33,211 nucleotides of DNA from contig JBJXFK010000100.1 of the NCBI GenBank assembly GCA_046155505.1, positions 1-33,211 of the forward strand, written 5' to 3'. A program made the translations under genes and the position numbers. This stretch comes from JBJXFK01 sp046155505. Lineage in GTDB: Bacteria; Planctomycetota; Phycisphaerae; UBA1845; Fen-1342. The notes below the pieces were generated by a model. The model was given only the letters and a program-made list of their open reading frames with translations. It searched no databases and had not been told where the DNA came from. Below, in pieces: positions 16,701-22,224 of the stretch (positions are counted from its first letter, which is position 1; every line of letters begins with the position of its first letter).

Positions 16701-17070
16701 TGCGGTCGAGCGGTTCGCATTTTCGAACGATGGAACGCGATTTGTCACCGCGTCGCACGACCGCACGGCGGTCGTGTGGGACGCACGCGATGGTCACCGC
16801 ATCGGCACGTTGCGCGGCCACGCCGAGAGGGTGTATGACGCGGCGTTCTCGCCCGACGGCAGCCGCATCGCGACGTGCTCGAACGACAATTCGATTCGCA
16901 TTTGGGCCGCCGACACGTTTGAAGAGATTTTGGAATTGCGCGGGCACGAGCGTTATGTGCATGCGGTGGCGTTCAGCGACGATGGAATACTGCTCGTTTC
17001 TGCGAGCGGCGACGGCACGCTGCGCGTTTGGACAGCGCCGGCGAGCGAGAGGCACGCCGGCTCGCGGTAG
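13747..17070 (+). CDS. Membrane Ser/Thr protein kinase with WD40 beta-propeller sensor half
   Basis: This encodes 1107 residues. The ATG at 13747 overlaps the sigma-factor stop (ATGA), which indicates translational coupling. An N-terminal helical region (1-75) is followed by a Hanks-type kinase: glycine loop IGRGGTGTVYEA at about 91, VALKVV lysine, catalytic HRDLKPAN at about 208, DFG at about 263 and GTLPYMSPEQF in the activation segment. All key residues are present. One membrane helix at about 417-438 (LVGALCMVMVSLIVATFV) leads to a C-terminal half made of many WD40 blades from about residue 502 to the end (for example GHEGPVLSV...DGTLRVWD), probably two propellers. The odd point is about 35 extra residues between ILVSDAGT and PKILDFGVA, encoded by a DNA palindrome. 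The kinase probably signals to the coupled sigma factor (inference). Confidence 0.93.
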   Translation: MTPERRRRSEELFLDAVELPAAERAGFLQSSCGSDADLRREVETLLRHDGAGEFLESGGVGVRAAEVLDSLERGSEAPPQIIDGYKLLRRIGRGGTGTVYEAEQQHPRRIVALKVVHGGPGTHGLRRRFQREIQVLGQLTHPGIAQIYDAGVAIGPTGTHPYFAMELVHGSPLTEFARSHDLGVRQRLAIVADICDAVQFAHDKGIIHRDLKPANILVSDAGTEARRHEGTKAETAKTEAHPPLSPLRASVPPCLRASPKILDFGVARLIDADVQLTIERTGVAQIIGTLPYMSPEQFGGRSAQLDTRSDVYSLGVILYELIAGRLPHDVRDRSLAEAARAIQQDEPTRLSSINTIFRGDIETIVIKALEKDPERRYLSAAALAADIRRYLRDEPIHARPASTLYQLRKFAKRNRALVGALCMVMVSLIVATFVSTRFAISEARQRAVADRRAHRANILAAQSKIADADPVQARRILDLASPAECATWEWRYLRAALDTADKVLTGHEGPVLSVCHLPGSDRIVSASEDGTLRVWDVESGEMLRTLRGHSAAVSRVRCADALGHVVSGSNDGTIRVWDSDTGDVLREMSTGGTVLDLVLSADGTTAYAIVVPDHAEMGAWGQRSEYQVWNLNTAALEVSHPNLGSQQNLSIAPACDPDELLFGTGTGIDRRALQTGERIELQQGAHDMPPSRLVRGASLLASCAVDKSITLWDATTITMLRHLRGHIGPVYAVALGPGDALLASGGGDQTLRLWNTQTGMQTHALLGHEGMIRDISFAPDGSHVASAADDGTVRVWRLTGAPGVSGGKVCRGHDGPVYDVAFSPGGHTFASAGWGDGTLRIWNGDTGELIATPVEGARAPHRLAFSHDGRLLACGADSATVLHVATGAIRKLGGAGEHVRSIAFSADDRTLVTTATSMPRRIRGFVRIWDIDGGAMRQDRELAGDSLVAESPAGLRVAIFAADGARMIDALSGRELFAFAGHAGAAVERFAFSNDGTRFVTASHDRTAVVWDARDGHRIGTLRGHAERVYDAAFSPDGSRIATCSNDNSIRIWAADTFEEILELRGHERYVHAVAFSDDGILLVSASGDGTLRVWTAPASERHAGSR
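14409..14518. repeat. Octamer-word palindrome inserted in frame in the kinase gene
   Basis: The left arm (14409-14442) is four tandem octamers of the type AGGCACGG/AGGCACGA. The right arm (14485-14518) is its reverse complement, with 3 mismatches in 34 bases. About 42 bases of unrelated sequence lie between the arms. The element is in frame, adds no stop, and encodes Arg/Glu/Lys/Ala residues on the left and Pro/Leu/Ser/Cys on the right. Removing about 105 bases would restore an ordinary kinase spacing (ILVSDAGT-PKILDFGVA). Confidence 0.9.
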
Positions 17071-17289
17071 GTTTGTTTGCGGCGACGCGTTGGCTGCCAG
17101 GGCGAGGGCGTTTGCGTCGGCTTCTCGGAGCATCCGATCTGAACGCGACGCGCAAGCGAGTGCCCCGAGCGAAGCGAGTCCGCGTTTCTATCTTCCGAAA
17201 AAAAGCAGCCGAGGGCGGCTGCTCCACAAAACCGCGGGGGGCCGCGGTGCTCCAAAGAAACCGCGGTGGGCCGCGGTGCTCCAGGTGCG
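17071..17289. other. Convergent intergenic region with hairpin repeats
   Basis: This 219-base gap lies between the convergent kinase and phosphatase genes. The first 130 bases hold word-like sequence related to the 12.8 kb palindrome (GAGCGAAGCGAGTCCGCG). The end holds three hairpin repeats at 17204-17283, which may serve as a bidirectional transcript end. No poly-T terminator is visible. Confidence 0.6.
17204..17283. repeat. Three tandem hairpin repeats, fixed loop and tail, variable stem
   Basis: Three units are seen: AGCAGCCG-AGGG-CGGCTGCT then CCA (17204-17226); ACCGCGG-GGGG-CCGCGGT then GCTCCA (17231-17254); and ACCGCGG-TGGG-CCGCGGT then GCTCCA (17260-17283). Every stem is perfect, 7-8 bp. 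The loop is always NGGG and the tail ends GCTCCA. Units 2 and 3 repeat with a 29-base period. Stem sequence differs between unit 1 and the others while pairing is kept. Confidence 0.85.
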
Positions 17290-17859
17290 TCACGTTTGCT
17301 TCGCAGCCCAGTTAATGAACGCGTCGTAGAGCGGCTTGCGTTTCGGCACGTCATACTCGAACCCGCGCTGCCAGAGTTCTTCACTCGCCCGCTCGACCGA
17401 CCATCCCTCGCACGCGACGCGATAGGCCGCACAGAGAATGCCCGTGCGGTGCCAGCCCTGCTCGCAATGCACCAGCACCGGGTGATTGGCCGGGTCGCGC
17501 ACGATCGCCAAGAAACGATCAAAGATGTCCGCCGGCGGCGCGGTGTGATCCGTAAACGGCATGTGTTCGAGCCGAATGTCGTGCCGCTTGCAGAATTGCG
17601 TTTCGAGCCGAAACCAGCGCCCGCGCAGCGGATGTCGCGTACCGCCGCGGGCGACGACGATGGTCTTCAAGCCATGATCGCGGCGAATCTGGTCCAGGTC
17701 TCGCACATGCGGCTGCCCGCTGCGCATGAGTACGCCGGGGGCGACGATGGAGAAGTGATGCAGTCCGTCATAGCGGCTGCCGATCAGCCCTTGCAGCCAG
17801 AGTCGCCATTGTCGCGCGTCGCGCCACGCCTTGCGCCGCGGGAGATCGGCCAGACTCAT
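17290..17859 (-). CDS. Tyrosine / dual-specificity phosphatase-like protein
   Basis: This encodes 189 residues. The signature is the cysteine-phosphatase P-loop VHCEQGWHRTG, with nucleophile Cys132 and Arg138 in the CX5R arrangement. A DHTAPPADIFDRFL segment about 30 residues earlier supplies a candidate general-acid Asp. The N-terminal part (VLMRSGQPHVRDLDQIRRDHGLKTIV) matches the beta-strand opening common to dual-specificity and plant/fungal-type tyrosine phosphatases. There is no signal peptide, so it is cytoplasmic. Its ATG overlaps the pyrH stop (ATGA), so translation is likely coupled to UMP kinase. The substrate is unknown: phosphotyrosine, phosphoserine or an inositol-type phosphate are all possible. 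The nearby Ser/Thr kinase is convergent and not co-transcribed with it. Confidence 0.85.
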   Translation of the reverse strand: MSLADLPRRKAWRDARQWRLWLQGLIGSRYDGLHHFSIVAPGVLMRSGQPHVRDLDQIRRDHGLKTIVVARGGTRHPLRGRWFRLETQFCKRHDIRLEHMPFTDHTAPPADIFDRFLAIVRDPANHPVLVHCEQGWHRTGILCAAYRVACEGWSVERASEELWQRGFEYDVPKRKPLYDAFINWAAKQT

Positions 17860-18584
17860 CCTTCACCCACATAGGTGCCGATTCGCTCGCCGAGGACGAT
17901 TCGCCGCATGGTGCCGGGTGTGAACAGATTGAAGACGACGATCGGCACGCCGTGCTGCTGACACACGTCGATGGCGGACATGTCCATGACTTTCAGTCGG
18001 CCGTCGATCACCTGGTTATACGTCAGGCGGTCGTAGAGCCGCGCGCTCGGGTTCTTGCGCGGGTCGTCGTCGTATACGCCTTCGACCTTGGTGGCTTTCA
18101 TCAGCACGTTGCAATTCAGCTCGGCGGCGCGAAGGGCGGCGCACGAGTCGGTGGTCACATGCGGGTTGCCGGTGCCGGCGGCGAGGATTACGACGCGGTG
18201 CTTTTCGAAGTGCCGCAGCGCACGGCGGCGAATGAATGCCTCGCAGACGCGCGAAATGCTGAGGGCGCTCTGCACGCGTGTGACAAGGCCGTAGCGTTCG
18301 AGGCCTTCTTGCAGGGCGAGCGCGTTGAGCACGGTTCCGAGCATGCCCATGTAGTCGGCGGTCGCGTTGTGGATGTCGAGGTCTTTGGCGAAGTTGGCCC
18401 CGCGCATGAAATTGCCGCCGCCCACAACGACGGCGACTTCGCAACCGAGCTCGGTCACGGTCATGATCTCGCGCGAGACGCGGTCGAGCGGGTCTTTGGA
18501 AATGCCCATCTGCCCAGGTTCGCAAAAACCCTCACCGCTGATTTTGAGAAGAACCCGTCGATATACCGGCGTTGGTGCGCTCAT
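17856..18584 (-). CDS. pyrH: UMP kinase
   Basis: UMP kinase converts UMP plus ATP to UDP in pyrimidine nucleotide synthesis, in the cytoplasm as a hexamer. The protein is 242 residues, a normal length. It carries the amino-acid-kinase fold motifs: RVLLKISGEGF at the N-terminus, VVVGGGNFMRG, ATADYMGMLGTVLNALALQ, ILAAGTGNPHVTTDS (usually GGTGNPFFTTD) and ATKVEGVYDDDPRKNP. I chose ATG 18584 because the upstream extension reads through repeats and matches no kinase. The usual neighbours tsf and frr are absent from both sides here. Instead a phosphatase gene follows, overlapping by ATGA. The 478-base upstream region is full of inverted repeats. Confidence 0.96.
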   Translation of the reverse strand: MSAPTPVYRRVLLKISGEGFCEPGQMGISKDPLDRVSREIMTVTELGCEVAVVVGGGNFMRGANFAKDLDIHNATADYMGMLGTVLNALALQEGLERYGLVTRVQSALSISRVCEAFIRRRALRHFEKHRVVILAAGTGNPHVTTDSCAALRAAELNCNVLMKATKVEGVYDDDPRKNPSARLYDRLTYNQVIDGRLKVMDMSAIDVCQQHGVPIVVFNLFTPGTMRRIVLGERIGTYVGEG

Positions 18585-18665
18585 GTGCTGCTGGCCCTTG
18601 GTTCGCGTGGTTGCGAGTGTGGATCGTAGCGGCAGACGCGCGGCCAGCGAAGCGGCGGGTGCGGC

Positions 18666-18934
18666 AGGGGCCGAGGGTTCGAGGGGCCGAGGGGCCGAGG
18701 GGGCGAGTGAACGAAGGGAAACGGGGAATGGGAAACGGGCAACGAACTGGGGCGCCGCGGCCCTCCGCGGTTTCTTTGGCAAACGGGAAGCCGCCAGCGG
18801 AGAGCGGCGATGGAAAACAGCAGCTCGACGCTCGCGCATTTTTTTGCTGATGCATGCCGACGCGAACGGCCGTCGGCACGGCACCCGCGCCCTGCGCCCC
18901 CGTCTTCACTTGCCCCCTCGAACCCTCGGCCCCT
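18666..18934. repeat. Large inverted repeat with octamer-word arms
   Basis: The left arm (18666-18715) is a run of octamers of the type AGGGGCCG. The right arm (about 18905-18934) is its reverse complement with two octamers fewer. A stretch of about 20 bases, AGGGGCCGAGGGTTCGAGG on the left, is matched perfectly on the right, and the match continues imperfectly as GGGGC(G/A)AGTGAA. About 190 bases lie between the arms. Confidence 0.8.
18746..18778 (-). repeat. Hairpin repeat copy (ACCGCGG family)
   Basis: Read on the minus strand this is CCAAAGAAACCGCGG-AGGG-CCGCGGCGCCCC. It shares the preceding CCAAAGAAA, the stem, the NGGG loop and a similar tail (GCCCC in place of GCTCC) with the units at 17231-17283. 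It is about 1.5 kb away and in opposite orientation, inside the large inverted repeat. Confidence 0.75.
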
Positions 18935-19062
18935 TGACCCCTTTCCCCATTCCAATTTGCCGCGTTCTTTCGAATCGGCATAACATTCCGGCTGCCCGCC
19001 CGAATGAACCGAGCGGACAGGGTGTCACTACTCAAGTCGGTTGCGCTGCAAGGGAGCCGAGC

Positions 19063-20061
19063 ATGTCGGACGCGGTTTGGTATTTGGTGCGGGGTGGTCA
19101 GTCGGTCGGCCCGATGACGCGCGAGGATTTGCTGGCGACGCTGTCGCGCGAGCAAGGCGACGACACGCTTGTTTTCGGGCCGGGGCTGAGTACGTGGACC
19201 GCGGCCAAGCACGTCGCGGGATTGCGGCGCAATGACTTCGAACCCGAAATACCGCCGCCCACGGTTGGTGTTGCGGCGCGCCGCCGCTCCGACGAACTCG
19301 ACTATGCCCTGTTCGGCGACGACATGCAGTACATTGAGATTGAGCTGGACCCGAGTGAAATGGTCATCGCCGAAGCCGGCTCGATGATGTTCATGAACAG
19401 CGGCATCGAGATGCAGACGCAATTCGGCGATCCGTCGCAGCAGACCGGCTTTTTCGGCAAGCTAATGAGCGCGGGCAAGCGCATGCTGACCGGCGAGTCG
19501 CTGTTCATGACCACGTTCACCGGGCAGGGGCCGGGTAAGCAGCGCGTGGCGTTCGCCGCTCCCTATCCGGGCAAGATCATTCCGATGGATCTGGCGCAGC
19601 TCGGCGGCGAGTTGCTCTGTCAGAAAGATTCGTTCCTGTGCGCGGCACGCGGCGTGAGCGTGGGCATCGCGTTCACGAAAAAAATCGGCGCGGGACTCTT
19701 CGGCGGCGAGGGGTTCATCCTCCAACGGTTGACCGGCGACGGCCTTGCGTTTGTGCATGCGGGCGGCACGCTATGTCACAAAAAGCTCGGGCCGGGCGAG
19801 GTGCTGAAAGTGGACACCGGCTGCATCGTCGCGTTTCAGCCGAGCGTCGAATACGACATCAAGTTCGTCGGCGGGATCAAGAATACGCTGTTCGGCGGCG
19901 AGGGATTGTTCTTTGCCCAGCTCACCGGCCCGGGCAACGTGTGGCTGCAATCGCTGCCGTTCGCACGGCTGGCGGATCGTATCAACGCGGGTGCGGCGGG
20001 CAAGGAGCAAGGAAGCATTCTGGGCGGATTGGGGAATATTCTCGACGGCGACGGGAACTGA
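19063..20061 (+). CDS. AIM24 / TIGR00266-family protein with N-terminal GYF-like domain
   Basis: This encodes 332 residues. ATG 19063 follows GGGAG by 8 bases and begins the recognisable domain, so I reject the longer frame reaching back to 18367. Residues about 5-50 are a GYF_2-type module (WYLVRGGQSVGPMTREDLLA, then TWTAA), usually a peptide-binding or regulatory domain in planctomycete and other bacterial proteins. Residues about 80-320 are the AIM24 beta-rich fold, with paired halves showing repeated glycine motifs (GSMMFMNSGIEMQTQFGD; TKKIGAGLFGGEGFILQRL; GGIKNTLFGGEGLFFAQL) and a GPGNVWLQSLPFARLADRI ending typical of the family. There is no signal peptide or membrane helix. The biochemical role of bacterial members is not established. 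A TMEM175-like gene follows 62 bases later. Confidence 0.9.
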   Translation: MSDAVWYLVRGGQSVGPMTREDLLATLSREQGDDTLVFGPGLSTWTAAKHVAGLRRNDFEPEIPPPTVGVAARRRSDELDYALFGDDMQYIEIELDPSEMVIAEAGSMMFMNSGIEMQTQFGDPSQQTGFFGKLMSAGKRMLTGESLFMTTFTGQGPGKQRVAFAAPYPGKIIPMDLAQLGGELLCQKDSFLCAARGVSVGIAFTKKIGAGLFGGEGFILQRLTGDGLAFVHAGGTLCHKKLGPGEVLKVDTGCIVAFQPSVEYDIKFVGGIKNTLFGGEGLFFAQLTGPGNVWLQSLPFARLADRINAGAAGKEQGSILGGLGNILDGDGN

Positions 20062-20123
20062 CGATTGCCGTGATCATTGCTGCGTCTATGCCCGCTGTGC
20101 GATGCCGCAGTTGTGGAGTCAGT

Positions 20124-20885
20124 ATGGCCGACGCAAGTATCGAGTACGCGCCGCATGGGTCGCCAGGGTTCCGCCAGCGCGGCACCGACGTGTCTCGCGT
20201 CGAGGCATTTTTCGACGCGGCGTTCGCGTTCGCCGTCACGCTGATGGTCGTCTCGCTTCAGGTTCCGGCGACCTACGGCGAATTGGTCAATGCGCTGCGC
20301 GGCGTGCCGGCGTTCGCGATCTGCTTTCTGCTGCTGTGGCAGGTGTGGCTGGCGCACTACACGTTTTGTCGACGTTATGGTCTGGCGGATCTGCGCACGA
20401 TCGCGCTAAATTGTGCCCTCGTGTTTTTGCTGCTCGTGTACATCTTCCCGCTCAAGTTCCTGTGTCTGGTCGCCATTGAGGCGATGACCGGATTTGGGCC
20501 GGTTTCGGCGACGCCGATTTACGAACGCTGCCCGCCCGACAAGCTCGACAATCTGTTTATCATTTACGGCGTTGGGTTTGCGTTGGTATGGGGCTTGCTG
20601 GCACTGCTCTATTTGCACGCATATGGGCGGCGAAACGTGCTGGAATTGAGCGCGCTGGAAGTCAACGACACTCTGGAGTCGTCTGCCCGGTTCGGCGGCT
20701 ATGCACTTGTCGGCGTGCTGTCGTGCCTCGTCGCCGCGCGGTTTGCGGAAGGGCCGCGCGTGGTGACGGCGGGCTGGTGCTACGGGCTGATCGGCGTGGT
20801 TGAGTTTTTCGTCGCGTGGCGGTTCGGTGTGGCGCATGGACGGCTGCTGCGAGCGACCGCATCAAACGCACTGCGGAGCGACTGA
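20124..20885 (+). CDS. TMEM175-like (DUF1211) membrane protein
   Basis: This encodes 253 residues. ATG 20124 follows GGAG by 5 bases. Longer in-frame starts (for example 20088) lack a comparable site. The N-terminal RVEAFFDAAFAFAVTLMVVSL corresponds to the TMEM175 first-helix signature R-x-E-A-F-S-D-x-x-x-A. Here the normally conserved FSD serine is Phe (FFD, residues 29-31), so potassium-channel function, known for some family members, cannot be assumed. About six hydrophobic segments follow (near residues 33-47, 58-76, 92-115, 148-169, 190-207 and 220-238), matching the single-repeat bacterial architecture. It probably shares a transcript with the upstream AIM24-like gene. Confidence 0.8.
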   Translation: MADASIEYAPHGSPGFRQRGTDVSRVEAFFDAAFAFAVTLMVVSLQVPATYGELVNALRGVPAFAICFLLLWQVWLAHYTFCRRYGLADLRTIALNCALVFLLLVYIFPLKFLCLVAIEAMTGFGPVSATPIYERCPPDKLDNLFIIYGVGFALVWGLLALLYLHAYGRRNVLELSALEVNDTLESSARFGGYALVGVLSCLVAARFAEGPRVVTAGWCYGLIGVVEFFVAWRFGVAHGRLLRATASNALRSD

Positions 20886-20921
20886 ATTACGGGCGATCGA
20901 TTCATCACCGGCCGGGACTGC

Positions 20922-20939
20922 TCGAACGAACCCGTTCGA
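20922..20939 (+). terminator. Small hairpin downstream of the TMEM175-like gene
   Basis: TCGAACG-AACC-CGTTCGA is a perfect 7-bp stem, enclosed by CTGC...GCAG flanks. No T-run follows, so a role as a terminator is only possible. Confidence 0.3.
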
Positions 20940-21167
20940 CGCCGAGCAGACGTCGGCAACGCGCGAATGCGGCGCGTCCGCACGCTTGCAGGGTTCGAAC
21001 AGTTCCCGTTCGTTCGGAATGGCTTGCGGTGCCCGGCCTGACGAAACATCGTCAGCACGCCCCGTAAGGGGACGCGCGTCCGGAGCCCCGCGAATTTCAC
21101 GACTATGTGACATGTTTCGTGCGACCAAGCTGTCCTATCACCTGGCAGCCGATGCCGGGACAAATAG

Positions 21168-21968
21168 ATGCTCAAATTTCCGCGGTTTGCAATATCGATC
21201 GTCTCAGCACTTGCGGTTCTCGGGTGCGCGCGCGAGCGTTCGACCGGCGAGCCGATCGTCGAATCGTCGGCGAAGCAGTCCCCCGCGTCGGTCGCTCCCG
21301 AAGCGCAGGTTGAAAGGCCGCGGAGCTACGACGAGGCCGCTGCCGAGCCGCTCTATCGAGATGCGGTGGGCGTCGCCGCTGACGGCAACGCCGACGCGAC
21401 GCTTGCGGCGCTGGCGAGGGCGCTGGATGTCGGCGCTTCTCCCGCGCGTGCGTTGACCGAGGTCTCGTTCCAGCCGCTCCGCTGCATGCGCGGTTTTCGC
21501 GAGCTGATCGCGCGGCACGCGCGGCAATCGTCGATCGTGATGGTCGCGCCGGATGAGCCGGGTCCGCGCATGGTCGTATCGGGCGTCGTGCGGGCGCGCG
21601 ACGGCAAGCCGATCCGCGGCGCGCTGGTCTACGCCTTTCAAACGGACGCGGCGGGCTATTACAGCCCCGGCGGCATGGACGAACGCAATCCGCGCCTGTT
21701 CGGCTACGCACGCACCGATGAGCAAGGTCGGTACCAACTGGGCACGATCCGCCCCGGCACGTACCACAACGAGCCGGATATTGACCAGCACATTCATTTT
21801 GAGCTGAGCGCGCCGGGATACAAGCTGAAACACGCGCGGCTCGGCTTTTCGGACGACCCGGTCTGGACCGGTCGCTCGTCGGCCCCGTCGTGGGTGCGCC
21901 CCGTCGATCGTGACACGAATGGTACGCAGCGCTGCTCGCTGGATGTAGTTCTGGACGTGGAACTGTGA
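21168..21968 (+). CDS. Lipoprotein with intradiol ring-cleavage dioxygenase-like domain
   Basis: This encodes 266 residues. The N-terminus is a lipoprotein signal with a lipobox ending VLGC (Cys20), so it is predicted to be membrane-anchored outside the cytoplasm. Residues about 50-120 are an Ala-rich helical region of unknown role. From about residue 140 it resembles the catalytic beta-sandwich of intradiol dioxygenases (protocatechuate 3,4-dioxygenase type): VVSGVVRARDGKPIRGALV, then QTDAAGYYS, GRYQLGTIRPGTYHN and QHIHFELSAPGY. Candidate iron(III) ligands are Tyr164 or Tyr165, Tyr199, His208 and His210, matching the Tyr-Tyr-His-His set. An extracytoplasmic lipoprotein form is unusual compared with the classical cytoplasmic catabolic enzymes, and no aromatic catabolism genes are nearby, so the substrate is unknown. 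Confidence 0.8.
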   Translation: MLKFPRFAISIVSALAVLGCARERSTGEPIVESSAKQSPASVAPEAQVERPRSYDEAAAEPLYRDAVGVAADGNADATLAALARALDVGASPARALTEVSFQPLRCMRGFRELIARHARQSSIVMVAPDEPGPRMVVSGVVRARDGKPIRGALVYAFQTDAAGYYSPGGMDERNPRLFGYARTDEQGRYQLGTIRPGTYHNEPDIDQHIHFELSAPGYKLKHARLGFSDDPVWTGRSSAPSWVRPVDRDTNGTQRCSLDVVLDVEL

Positions 21969-21979
21969 AAGCCTCGATT

Positions 21980-22012
21980 GGCTCGCGCCGTCATCGCTGC
22001 CCGGCGCGAGCC
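21980..22012 (+). terminator. Strong hairpin after the dioxygenase-like lipoprotein gene
   Basis: GGCTCGCGCC and GGCGCGAGCC form a perfect 10-bp stem around a 13-base loop, starting 11 bases after the stop codon. No T-run follows, so termination could be Rho-assisted, or the hairpin may protect the 3' end. Confidence 0.5.
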
Positions 22013-22224
22013 CTCTGAAAGCGTGCCTGCACGAAAATGCCCACTATTCCCGCCTTCTCGGACGTTGACACTATTTTACACTCCACCCCCGAATAGACCG
22101 CGTGCGTCGGCGTTTGACGCTGTACTGCCGTGCCAGTTGAAGCGTCACGTAGGCATCGAACCGGATTCGATCCGGGCACGGCCACACTGTCGCCGCCGGG
22201 CGGCACGGTCCAAGGGAGATCGTC

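Larger units (their letters stand above)
18585..19062. other. Divergent intergenic region with nested inverted repeats
   Basis: This stretch lies between pyrH (minus) and the AIM24-like gene (plus) and should hold both promoters. None is obvious. It contains a large octamer-word inverted repeat (18666-18934) and, inside it, a hairpin of the ACCGCGG family on the minus strand (about 18746-18775). Reading frames that cross the region in either direction are low-complexity and are not supported as genes. Confidence 0.6.

Noticed and set aside
14377..17133. A 918-codon minus-strand open frame opposite the kinase gene
   Set aside because: It is Arg/Ala-rich with no domains, and lies antisense to a clear kinase-WD40 protein. 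It is a high-GC shadow frame.
17204..17283. CRISPR array
   Set aside because: Three short palindromic units with 5-base gaps have no spacers, and no cas genes are present.
18367..19062. N-terminal extension of the AIM24-like protein
   Set aside because: It crosses pyrH antisense and the inverted repeats. The domain begins at ATG 19063 with a good ribosome site.
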